The translations under genes and the position numbers were made by a program. From positions 1 through 8,772 of the forward strand of contig CAKZQX010000565.1 of the NCBI GenBank assembly GCA_937141995.1: 8,772 nucleotides of DNA, in the 5' to 3' direction. Below are positions 1 to 5,685 of the stretch, in pieces; the stretch's first letter is position 1, and the number at the start of each line of letters is the position of its first letter. The notes under the pieces were generated by a model. It was given only the letters and a program-made list of their open reading frames with translations. It ran no database searches and had not been told where the DNA came from. This DNA comes from an uncultured Chloroflexaceae bacterium (lineage in GTDB: Bacteria > Chloroflexota > Chloroflexia > Chloroflexales > Chloroflexaceae).

Positions 1-1
1 G

Positions 2-1006
2 GCCTTCGACGCGGTCATCGCGACGATCGAGGTCCGGCTCCAGCGCCTGCTGGCCGATCTGGGTGTCACTGCGGCAACGATGGGCTGCCCCATCCAGGCC
101 ACGATGGAGGTGGTTGAACTGGGACACCTGGACGATGGCACACCGGTTTACCTGGATCGTCACGCTGCTGAGGCCGACGGCGTGCTGGTGGTCAACCGGA
201 TCAAGCCGCATACCTCCTTCAAAGCCGATATCGAGAGCGGCATTGCCAAGATGTGCGCGGTCGGGTTGGGCAAACGCCTCGGCGCGGAGATGGTCCATCG
301 GCGCGGTGTGGTCGGGTTGCGTACGCTGCTGGTGCCGATGGCGCGTATGGTCGTCAGCCGGGGGAAGGTGCTGGCGGGGTTGGCCCTGCTTGAGGATGCC
401 CGCGAGCAGACGGCCGCCATTGTTGCGCTGCCCCCGGCGGAAATCGGCGGCGCGGGGGAAGCGCATCTATTGGAGCGCAGCAAAGCGCTGATGGCCCGCC
501 TGCCCTTCGATCAACTGGATGTCCTGGTGGTTGATGCAATTGGCAAAAACATCAGCGGCACCGGCATGGATACCAATGTGATCGGGCGACTACGTATCCC
601 CGGCGAACCGGAGCCGGCTACCCCCCGGATTACCGTTATCGTGGCCCTGGATCTGACCGATGCCGGCCATGGCAATGCCACCGGCGTGGGCCTGGCCGAC
701 CTGATTCCGGCGCAACTGGCCCAGAAAATCGACTTTGCGGCTACCTACATCAACAACGTGACCTCGGGCCTGATCGGGCTACGCAAGGGTGCGTTGCCGA
801 TGATGCTGCCCACGTCGCGCGCGGCAATTGCGACCGCGCTACGCATGTGCGGTCAGCCTGATCTGCATGCCATCCGGCTGGCACGTATTCCCAACACGCT
901 GCTGCTGGAAGAACTGCTGGTCAGTCCCGCGCTGCTGCCCGAAGTCGCGGTGCATCCCGGTCTGGAGTTGCTGGGGCCGGTGGCGTGGACCGGGGTGGAT
1001 GAATAG
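2..1006 (+). CDS. LarA-like (lactate racemase N-domain / DUF2088 type) protein, 5' truncated
   Basis: The frame is open from the left edge to TAG at 1004-1006, giving 334 visible residues. The true start is upstream of the window, and the internal ATG at 80 is not the start because coding sequence with the same character precedes it. The visible part carries VVNRIKPHTSFKADIESG followed by a Gly-rich MCAVGLGKRLGAEMVH stretch. This resembles the segment of LarA-family nickel-pincer enzymes that holds the metal-ligand and pincer-attachment residues. Visible H70, K83 and H99 are candidates for the His/Lys/His set, by inference only. Further on, DAIGKNISGTGMDTNVIGR is a conserved-looking block seen in members annotated only as lactate racemase domain proteins. 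The protein is probably cytosolic and may be an isomerase or epimerase of an unknown 2-hydroxyacid-like substrate. I see no LarB, LarC or LarE cofactor genes in the window, so activity as a true lactate racemase is unproven. It converges on the next gene. Confidence 0.7.
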   Translation, partial: AFDAVIATIEVRLQRLLADLGVTAATMGCPIQATMEVVELGHLDDGTPVYLDRHAAEADGVLVVNRIKPHTSFKADIESGIAKMCAVGLGKRLGAEMVHRRGVVGLRTLLVPMARMVVSRGKVLAGLALLEDAREQTAAIVALPPAEIGGAGEAHLLERSKALMARLPFDQLDVLVVDAIGKNISGTGMDTNVIGRLRIPGEPEPATPRITVIVALDLTDAGHGNATGVGLADLIPAQLAQKIDFAATYINNVTSGLIGLRKGALPMMLPTSRAAIATALRMCGQPDLHAIRLARIPNTLLLEELLVSPALLPEVAVHPGLELLGPVAWTGVDE

Positions 1007-1027
1007 CGAATGCGCGCTCCGCAGGCA

Positions 1028-2470
1028 CTACGCCTCGCGCACACACTCCCGCACCAGGGCTGCTACCCGCGCGATAATCTCGTCCGTTGCCACTTCGGGC
1101 CGGTGTGTCACCGTGAGTGTCGCCCGGCCTGTGCCTGCGTCCGGCTGGTAAAACTCGACAAAGCGGAGGGCAATTACGTCGGGGACCAGCTTCGGCAGAT
1201 AGCGCTCGTAGAAGGCGGGCGCTAACAGACCCGCTGCCGGTACATTAATATCACGTTGGACCAGCAGCACATTCGCTGTGATCCAGGCCTGCAACTCCTC
1301 CTCCGGCAGGATACGCAGGTTGCGCTTGAGCAGTTCAAACTGCTTGAGTCGGCCGAAGGCAATCCCCATCCGGGCATAATTCTGCCGCGTCTGCGCATTG
1401 CTGTAGAGCGCATAGCGGCCGTCGGGCATCTGCCGGGTACGCTCCTCAAACAGCACCCGGTCGGCGGCGACCACGCGAACCACGCCAATGTAGACCCGGT
1501 TGGTATCGACCCGCTGCAGGCCACACACCTCCCCCGTTGCCGCCAGCTTAAACAGGCGCTGCTCGATCTGCTGCACGCTTCCGATGGCCTTGCTCGAGAT
1601 GGCAAAACACTCCGCAATCTCGGTGCCACTGAAAGGCTCTCCCAGTTCCTGGATCGCACCCACCGCCGTTGCCAGGTCACGCTCCGGCCCCAACCGCTGA
1701 TGCAGATCCTGTGCGGCATGCAGCACCGCCGCGCGCAGTTGTTCCGCGCCGCGTAGCCGCTGGATATTGGCATAGGTCAGCGCATTACTACCGAGCAGCC
1801 GTCCCGCAAAAGCGCTTAAAAACATAAAGGGCGGCGTGCGTACCGACAGCAGCGCCGCCATCGAATGCCGGTTCTGCACCAGGACGCGGGCAAAGGTCAG
1901 CAAGAGGAAATGCGTCAACACCTGCACATAGAGCATATACTCATCATGCAGTTCCGGCGGCAGGTGCTGGACGAGACAGCCGCGCTCCTTCAACGTGTCC
2001 GCCATCCAGGCGTGGCGCGCATCCTCCGGCGCAAAACCGGTCAGCACGACGATCTGACCGATGGGTGAGGCGACCAGCGGCCCGAACAGCGGATGCATGC
2101 CCAGGACTGCGAGACGCCCCCCGGCATACTCTGCCATGATTGCGTGGGGTTCAACCTTGACCGAGGACATATCGGCGACCAGGCAGCCATCCGGGAGCAG
2201 CGGAAAGAGCGCGGCGCAGGTTGAGCGCAGCGCGCTGATCGGCACCGCCAGGATAATCGCGGCGTTGGGCATGAATGTGGACACACCTGTGATCCGCCCC
2301 TCCCGATAGCGGATCTGGCGCGTGGTGACATTCGGGGCGGCCGGTGGGTCCGCCGGCAGATCAATATCGTAGACCGTCACCGGCAGCCCGGTCGGGCGGA
2401 ATACCTGCTCAACAAACCAGCGCCCGATGCCCCGGGCGCCCCCAAAAACATGGATACTTGTAGTTGGCAT
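1028..2470 (-). CDS. Prephenate dehydrogenase family (TyrA-like) protein with long C-terminal extension
   Basis: This 480-residue protein begins with a Rossmann fold. IHVFGGARGIGRWF (residues 6-19) is the nucleotide-binding turn, and VYDID (33-37) ends strand 2 in acidic residues, which favours NAD over NADP. VADMSSVKV (98-106) and MHPLFGP (125-131) match the serine and histidine active-site motifs of prephenate dehydrogenases. H187 in QVLTHFLLL fits the second conserved histidine. TyrA oxidatively decarboxylates prephenate to 4-hydroxyphenylpyruvate in tyrosine synthesis. The usual middle glycine of GxGxxG is Arg13, with Gly14 beside it, a variant I associate with archaeal-type TyrA. Ordinary TyrA cores are about 280 residues. 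Here residues from about 275 to 480 are extra: a helical, winged-helix-like stretch (about 280-330), then a region I do not recognise. I see no clear ACT or chorismate mutase domain and no aromatic-pathway neighbours. ATG at 2470-2468 has no convincing Shine-Dalgarno sequence. The gene ends 21 bp from the converging upstream gene. Confidence 0.8.
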   Translation of the reverse strand: MPTTSIHVFGGARGIGRWFVEQVFRPTGLPVTVYDIDLPADPPAAPNVTTRQIRYREGRITGVSTFMPNAAIILAVPISALRSTCAALFPLLPDGCLVADMSSVKVEPHAIMAEYAGGRLAVLGMHPLFGPLVASPIGQIVVLTGFAPEDARHAWMADTLKERGCLVQHLPPELHDEYMLYVQVLTHFLLLTFARVLVQNRHSMAALLSVRTPPFMFLSAFAGRLLGSNALTYANIQRLRGAEQLRAAVLHAAQDLHQRLGPERDLATAVGAIQELGEPFSGTEIAECFAISSKAIGSVQQIEQRLFKLAATGEVCGLQRVDTNRVYIGVVRVVAADRVLFEERTRQMPDGRYALYSNAQTRQNYARMGIAFGRLKQFELLKRNLRILPEEELQAWITANVLLVQRDINVPAAGLLAPAFYERYLPKLVPDVIALRFVEFYQPDAGTGRATLTVTHRPEVATDEIIARVAALVRECVREA

Positions 2471-2572
2471 AATATCAGGCTGTTCGTCAAAGTAGAAATA
2501 AAGTTTGAAATGTAATCTGGTCGTACAATGGTCTAAAGTCCTGGCTGATGAAGGTTAAATCCGGACAAATCA

Positions 2573-2645
2573 GGAGTCCCGGCTTCCGCCGGATCAGGCT
2601 TGCCTGGCAGGATGCTGCTGTGGGGGCAGGCATTCAACTGGCTAA
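2573..2645 (+). repeat. 85-bp palindromic element, copy 1 (right end lost)
   Basis: It starts with GGAGTCCCGGCTTCCGCCGG and stays closely similar to copies 2 and 3 as far as GGCTAA. There the right terminal arm (AAGCCGGGACTCC) is replaced by a TGAACGTTGAATC module. It is therefore a truncated or recombined copy. Confidence 0.85.
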
Positions 2646-2681
2646 TGAACGTTGAATCTTTAATCCAGATCTCGCCGCTCA

Positions 2682-2766
2682 GGAGTCCCGGCTTCCGCCG
2701 GATCAGGCTTGCCTGGCAGGATGCCACTGCGGAGGCAGGCATTCAACCGGCTAAAGCCGGGACTCC
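2682..2766 (+). repeat. 85-bp palindromic element, copy 2
   Basis: This is a complete copy. The outer arms GGAGTCCCGGCTT and AAGCCGGGACTCC are perfect inverted repeats of 13 bp. Inner pairs CCGG/CCGG and TGCCTG/CAGGCA let the whole element fold into one long imperfect hairpin. It differs from copy 3 at only a few internal positions and has the same length. Confidence 0.9.
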
Positions 2767-2845
2767 AGGTTATGCATATCCAGGTTATTTGTTCAACATT
2801 CATCAGCCGGGACTCCAAGGATGAAGGTTAAATCCGGACAGGTCA

Positions 2846-2930
2846 GGAGTCCCGGCTTCCGCCGGCTCAGGCTTGCCTGGCAGGATGCTGCTGTGGGGGC
2901 AGGCATCCCACCGGCTAAAGCCGGGACTCC
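2846..2930 (+). repeat. 85-bp palindromic element, copy 3
   Basis: This is a complete copy with the same 13-bp terminal inverted repeats and inner arms as copy 2. It is preceded by the GATGAAGGTTAAATCCGGACA module at 2820-2840 and followed by AGGTTATGC. Identical length and matching flanks point to duplication of a larger unit or repeated insertion of one element family. Confidence 0.9.
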
Positions 2931-2965
2931 AGGTTATGCCTACGGTAAAAATCTGCACAAGCGAG

Positions 2966-3007
2966 AATCGCCAACGGCCAATCCCCAGTCCCCAATCGCC
3001 AGTCGCT
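2966..3007. repeat. Short tandem heptamer repeat
   Basis: Six consecutive 7-base units fit the consensus A(A/G)TC(C/G)CC: AATCGCC, AACGGCC, AATCCCC, AGTCCCC, AATCGCC and AGTCGCT. The units drift in sequence but keep a strict period of seven. Heptamer arrays of this CCCCAAT/CCCCAGT type are known from cyanobacterial genomes as short tandemly repeated repetitive sequences. It lies 8 bp beyond the stop codon of the channel gene, so it would sit in that gene's 3' untranslated region. Confidence 0.75.
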
Positions 3008-3015
3008 ACCCCCAC

Positions 3016-3912
3016 TCAATCCCGATCCGGCGTCTGGATCTCGCGCTGCGTCGGGTAGGCAAACTCGATGTCGGCATGCTGGTCAAAGGCATCCAGCACA
3101 TCCTCCCAGATGGACTGAGCCTTGTCGCGCCGCTCTGCCGGTTCGCACAGGTAGCGCAGGGTCAACCGCACACCGCTCTCGGCCACGCTGGTGTAGACCG
3201 ACGGGGTCAGGCGGGGCTGCGAGATCATAAAGCGCTGCCCGGTGCGGCTCAGGCGCTGCTGAGCGATCTCGCTGAGATGTTCCGCATGCTTTAATACAAT
3301 GCCCTCAAGCAACCCCTTGGCCTTACGCCAGTCACTCTCAAACGTAATCAAAATCGGCGTTTCATTCCAGATATAGCGAAACGCCTGACTGTAGTTGGCC
3401 TGCGACTGCCGAAAGATCTGCCCGTTGGGGATATGAATAATCCGCCCGGTGGTCTGATCGGCATCAACCCAGTTCCCCACTTCCATCAGCGTGAACTGTA
3501 ACACATCAATATCGATCACATCCCCGGTATGCTGACCGATCTGAATGCGGTCGCCCAACTGAAAGGGTCGCCGCCAGATAATAAAGAGCCACCCGGCCAC
3601 GCTGACCACCAGCTCCTGTAGGGCAATTGCCAGACCCGCCGACAGCAGGCCCAGGTAGGTCGCCAGCGACTGAATCCCCTCGAACCAGGTGCGCCCGATC
3701 AGCACTACCCCGATGGCGATCAGCGCGTAGGAGGTCGCCTTGCGCAGGCGATAGCGGGCCTCCAGCGTATTGGTGCGCCGGACAATGATCCGCATCAACA
3801 CCTGGTGCAGGATCCAGAGAATACCAATTCCAATAATTGTTGTGATAATCCGGCCCTGGACCGTTGGTGTCAGGCCAAGAATCTGTTCGATCCAGTCGGA
3901 GAAGTCGCCCAT
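3016..3912 (-). CDS. MscS family small-conductance mechanosensitive channel
   Basis: This 298-residue inner-membrane channel would open under membrane tension to release solutes during hypo-osmotic shock. Predicted membrane segments lie at about residues 20-43 and 64-84. They are followed by the pore-lining TM3 region YLGLLSAGLAIALQELV, which has the Gly/Ala packing pattern of MscS, and then a hydrophobic continuation ending in WRRPF. The beta domain follows with the hallmarks QLGDRIQIG and IHIPNGQIF. A soluble alpha/beta domain then runs to the C-terminus. The length fits compact MscS homologues (E. coli MscS is about 286). The start at 3912 is supported by AGGAGGAA (3929-3922 on the minus strand) 9 bases upstream and by a good promoter further up. 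The neighbours do not suggest a special role, and the gene may be monocistronic because a repeat island follows it. Confidence 0.95.
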   Translation of the reverse strand: MGDFSDWIEQILGLTPTVQGRIITTIIGIGILWILHQVLMRIIVRRTNTLEARYRLRKATSYALIAIGVVLIGRTWFEGIQSLATYLGLLSAGLAIALQELVVSVAGWLFIIWRRPFQLGDRIQIGQHTGDVIDIDVLQFTLMEVGNWVDADQTTGRIIHIPNGQIFRQSQANYSQAFRYIWNETPILITFESDWRKAKGLLEGIVLKHAEHLSEIAQQRLSRTGQRFMISQPRLTPSVYTSVAESGVRLTLRYLCEPAERRDKAQSIWEDVLDAFDQHADIEFAYPTQREIQTPDRD

Positions 3913-3953
3913 AATGTTCTGTTCCTCCTGATATTATGCGGCACAGTGGAGGC

Positions 3954-3982
3954 ATTGTACACCGATAGATCTATCGCGGCAA
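3954..3982 (-). promoter_or_regulatory. Sigma70-type promoter of the MscS gene
   Basis: Reading the minus strand, TTGCCG (3982-3977) is followed after exactly 17 bases by TACAAT (3959-3954). The predicted transcript would start about 35 bases before the ATG, leaving room for the AGGAGGAA ribosome site. Both hexamers match consensus at four or five of six positions. Confidence 0.65.
3963..3976. promoter_or_regulatory. 14-bp perfect palindrome in the promoter spacer (candidate operator)
   Basis: CGATAGATCTATCG is its own reverse complement and fills most of the spacer between the -35 and -10 elements of the channel promoter. A protein bound here would block RNA polymerase. The binding factor is unknown, and no other copy is visible in the window. 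Confidence 0.5.
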
Positions 3983-4428
3983 TTAGCCTGCTCCTGCCGG
4001 CCTACCGTGTAAGCGTTTTATCACCTGGCTGGAGTTTGTCTGTACCGACATACCGTTAATTTGTGCAGACTGTCTAATAGACAAGTAGGCGGGAACGATT
4101 TACGATGAAAAGTAGTGTTATTCCCTGTCCTTTTCCGCCAATTGCTTTCTGCGTCCTATGCGTCCGCCGGGCGCAGGTTGCAGGCGGGACCGCCATGCTG
4201 CGGTCAATCCGGCCATGTTCGCCCGACGGGACAGGGTAGCACACTGAATCATTGTTGTCTGGTGACGTGCGCGCCTGTTGAGCGGCACGTCACCAGTACT
4301 TGTGGCTATGTGTTCCTTCCATAACGTGCGTCGTGGACGTTCAAACCGAACGTTTGACCAGGTGGAAGCCCGATTCGCCTGTGGCAGCGTGGTACGGTTT
4401 TCTCTTTTTCACGAAAAAGATCGGGAGT
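3983..4428. other. Gene-free stretch with inverted repeats
   Basis: No open frame here has convincing codon character, ribosome site or recognisable motif. Besides the strong 4259-4296 hairpin listed separately, it holds weaker symmetric sequences. ACGTTC(5)GAACGT at 4337-4353 overlaps TCAAAC(5)GTTTGA at 4341-4357, and TCTTTTTC(2)GAAAAAGA lies at 4403-4420. None could be tied to a gene. Confidence 0.6.
4259..4296. repeat. 12-bp perfect inverted repeat
   Basis: CTGGTGACGTGC (4259-4270) pairs perfectly with GCACGTCACCAG (4285-4296) across 14 bases. Three more pairs (4272-4274 with 4282-4284) can form with one bulged G. No T-run follows on either strand, so it is not a typical intrinsic terminator. 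It could be an operator or a remnant of a mobile or palindromic repeat. Confidence 0.7.
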
Positions 4429-4517
4429 CCTCCGCCCTGCCGGAGGCGATATCTCCTTCCGGCGGTAGAGGCGAAACATCTTTCGCCTCTACCGCCGGCG
4501 CATATTACGGTATGCGC
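4429..4517. repeat. Cluster of three adjacent stem-loops, including an 18-bp perfect hairpin
   Basis: Three inverted repeats stand in a row. CCTCCG (4429-4434) pairs with CGGAGG (4441-4446). CCGGCGGTAGAGGCGAAA (4459-4476) pairs perfectly with 4481-4498 around a 4-base CATC loop. GCGCATA (4498-4504) pairs with TATGCGC (4511-4517). The central hairpin, with GGCGAAA/TTTCGCC next to its loop, looks like a dispersed palindromic element of the type common between genes in Chloroflexota and cyanobacteria. It lies just past the stop of the gene remnant on the minus strand, but without a T-tract. Confidence 0.8.
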
Positions 4518-4800
4518 GCTACATCGGCAGCGCGATTGTCCGGGTAGAAAACGTAGACCCGATCGCTGCCGGCGCGGTAGATGCCCCACGCGCCCCCCCG
4601 AAAGTATTGCGAGTCGCCCCGATCAGCCTGTTCCGGCGCAGTGGCCCAACCCAGCGTATTGCGGACATGCTCATTTTCCCGCCAGAGCTTTCCAAAGCCG
4701 TGGATCGGCGCAACAGTCCTGCCGGGGGTGGTGCGCCGCCCCGCTCCGGATCACCTTCCGTATGTGAATAATTGTACAACTGTGACCTGATTTCTTGCTA
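4505..4800 (-). pseudogene. Frameshifted, start-less remnant of an exported-type protein C-terminus
   Basis: On the minus strand a frame open from 4750 to TAA at 4507-4505 encodes 81 residues with protein-like composition but no start codon. Legible pieces are HGFGKLWRENEHVRNTLGWA, then TAPEQADRGDSQYFRGGAWG and SDRVYVFYPD. This GFGxxWREN...LGWAT...FxxG...YVxY pattern resembles a small domain I recall at the C-termini of Chloroflexota extracytoplasmic proteins. Upstream, a different frame (open from a TAG at about 4800) reads LYNYSHTEGDPERGGAPPPAGLL, joining naturally to APIHGFGK if one base was lost near CTGTTGCGCCG (about 4705-4720). A third frame, 4870-4754, also reads without stops (QPDDISALARNQVTVVQLF). 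The picture is a decayed gene whose upstream part is gone. It ends against the stem-loop cluster. Confidence 0.6.
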
Positions 4801-4882
4801 AAGCGGAAATATCATCGGGCTGACGCTCCGGTTGGATGGCGCTCAGATCGTTGCCCGTAGCTGAGACCGGCTTTTACTCTGA

Positions 4883-4916
4883 TTTAATATGTTCAGTATT
4901 GACTGAACATATTAAA
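4883..4916. promoter_or_regulatory. Palindromic operator candidate for the GbsR/MarR regulator
   Basis: TTTAATATGTTCAGT (4883-4897) and ACTGAACATATTAAA (4902-4916) are perfect 15-bp inverted arms around ATTG. The core TGTTCAGT/ACTGAACA has the size and symmetry of sites bound by dimeric winged-helix repressors. It covers the -35 hexamer and half the spacer of the promoter that reads into the regulator gene, so binding would shut the operon off. It is markedly A+T-rich against its surroundings. Confidence 0.7.
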
Positions 4917-4927
4917 CGAAATATAAT
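4899..4927 (+). promoter_or_regulatory. Near-consensus promoter of the regulator-transporter operon
   Basis: TTGACT (4899-4904), a 17-base spacer and TATAAT (4922-4927) form a strong sigma70-type promoter, with only one of the twelve bases off consensus. Transcription would start near 4934, about 245 bases before the regulator's ATG. The leader is occupied mostly by an inverted-repeat element. Confidence 0.8.
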
Positions 4928-4939
4928 ATCTATGAACTG

Positions 4940-5113
4940 ATACCAATTTGCCGTCAAACGTGCAAAAAACCACGAAGCTCACAAAGAGCGTGAAACAGTA
5001 CACCTGATGGATCCCCCGATCATACCCACGATGCAACCGTTCGTGTTCCTTCGTGCTCCTTCGTGCGCTTCGTGGTTGGTCTGATGGTTGCCGTTTGGCA
5101 GTCAAATTGGTAT
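4940..5113. repeat. MITE-like inverted-repeat element in the operon leader
   Basis: The ends ATACCAATTTG (4940-4950) and CAAATTGGTAT (5103-5113) are perfect 11-bp inverted repeats. Imperfect symmetry continues inward: TCAAACG/CGTTTGGCA, then AACCACGAAGC/GCTTCGTGGTT. The interior also has a direct repeat of TTCGTG at 5040, 5050, 5060 and 5069. No transposase is encoded. Similar ACCACGAAG-rich intergenic repeats are widespread in filamentous phototrophs. A clean target duplication is not visible. Its position between promoter and gene means it must be transcribed and could fold into a long stem that affects expression. Confidence 0.65.
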
Positions 5114-5178
5114 GAGGTGTATGACAGGGTTTGCAACAGCATGACATGTCGAGTCAATGCCTGAAGCAGGAGTAGCGG

Positions 5179-5661
5179 ATGAGGAACCGTCAACGAGAAT
5201 CGGAACAGCAGCAGTTTATCGAAGCGGTCGGCCTGTCGTTTGAGCAGGCCGGGTTGCCGCGCATGGCCGGGCGTATCCTGGGCTGGTTGCTGATCTGCGA
5301 TCCGCCGCATCAGTCGCCGGGCGAACTGGCCGAGGTGCTTCAGGCCAGCAAGGGCTCGATCAGCAGCATGACCCGGCTGTTGGAGCAACTTGGCGTAATT
5401 GAGCGCCTCAGCCTGCCGGGCGAACGCCGTGACTACTTTCGGATCAGGAGTGAGTCCTGGGCCGCACTATTTAAACGGCGGATGGAGTTGGTTTCAAACT
5501 TTCGCCAACTGGCCGATCGGGGGCTGGAGTTGCTCAGTGAGCACACCCCCGAACAGCGCCAGCGACTCGATGAGATGCGCAATATGTACGCCTTCTTCGA
5601 ATATGAAGTCCCCCGCCTGCTGGAACGTTGGGAGCAGGAACGCCGATCTCAATCAGAATAG
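5179..5661 (+). CDS. GbsR/MarR family transcriptional regulator
   Basis: This 160-residue DNA-binding protein has a winged helix-turn-helix at about residues 28-90. GRILGWLLICDPPHQSPGEL opens the domain, SKGSISSMTRLLEQLGVIE (58-76) is the recognition helix, and LSLPGERRDYFRI (77-89) is the beta-wing. A long C-terminal helical region (about 95-155) rich in Glu, Arg and Leu probably forms the dimer interface. The family usually represses its own operon and an adjacent transporter, and releases DNA on ligand binding. The ATG has AGGAG 6 bases upstream (5168-5172). The stop is 24 bp before the ABC ATPase gene on the same strand, so co-transcription is likely. The perfect palindrome over the upstream promoter is the obvious target. 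The inducer is unknown. Confidence 0.9.
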   Translation: MRNRQRESEQQQFIEAVGLSFEQAGLPRMAGRILGWLLICDPPHQSPGELAEVLQASKGSISSMTRLLEQLGVIERLSLPGERRDYFRIRSESWAALFKRRMELVSNFRQLADRGLELLSEHTPEQRQRLDEMRNMYAFFEYEVPRLLERWEQERRSQSE

Positions 5662-5685
5662 TCCCTGCTCCCGGAGGAGAAATCA

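Larger units (their letters stand above)
2541..2939. repeat. Repeat island of palindromic intergenic elements
   Basis: This gap between the channel gene and the TyrA-like gene is almost wholly repetitive. It has three copies of an 85-bp element (listed separately) and a second short module, GATGAAGGTTAAATCCGGACA-like. That module is exact over 20 bases at 2547-2566 and 2820-2839 and degenerate at about 2638-2660. An inverted half element at 2791-2816 runs into GCCGGGACTCC. AGGTTATGC follows both complete copies (2767-2775 and 2931-2939). Open frames through the island simply read the repeat and are not genes. The island lies between two genes transcribed leftward, so it would be carried on any read-through transcript and could fold there. 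There is no T-tract to make it a standard terminator. Confidence 0.9.

Noticed and set aside
2573..2930. Three similar spaced repeats that might suggest a CRISPR array.
   Set aside because: Units are 85 bp with irregular spacing, one copy is truncated, the intervening DNA is itself repetitive, and no cas gene is present.
2600..3294. Open frames on both strands through the repeat island and the channel gene end.
   Set aside because: Their translations are the repeat unit read several times (RSPGFRR...LAWQDA) or antisense of the channel gene; no ribosome site or conserved domain.
4186..4206. Short inverted sequences GGCGG/CCGCC and GACCGC/GCGGTC.
   Set aside because: Arms of five or six bases are expected by chance in G+C-rich DNA.
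4459..4498. The 18-bp hairpin as an intrinsic terminator.
   Set aside because: Neither strand has a T-run after the stem.
4300..4767. A 155-codon plus-strand frame in the gene-poor region.
   Set aside because: It runs through hairpins and antisense to the more convincing decayed frame; composition is Arg/Pro/Ser-rich with no motif.
4934..5178. The long leader as a riboswitch.
   Set aside because: Its structure is explained by terminal and nested inverted repeats of an insertion-like element; I recognise no riboswitch core.
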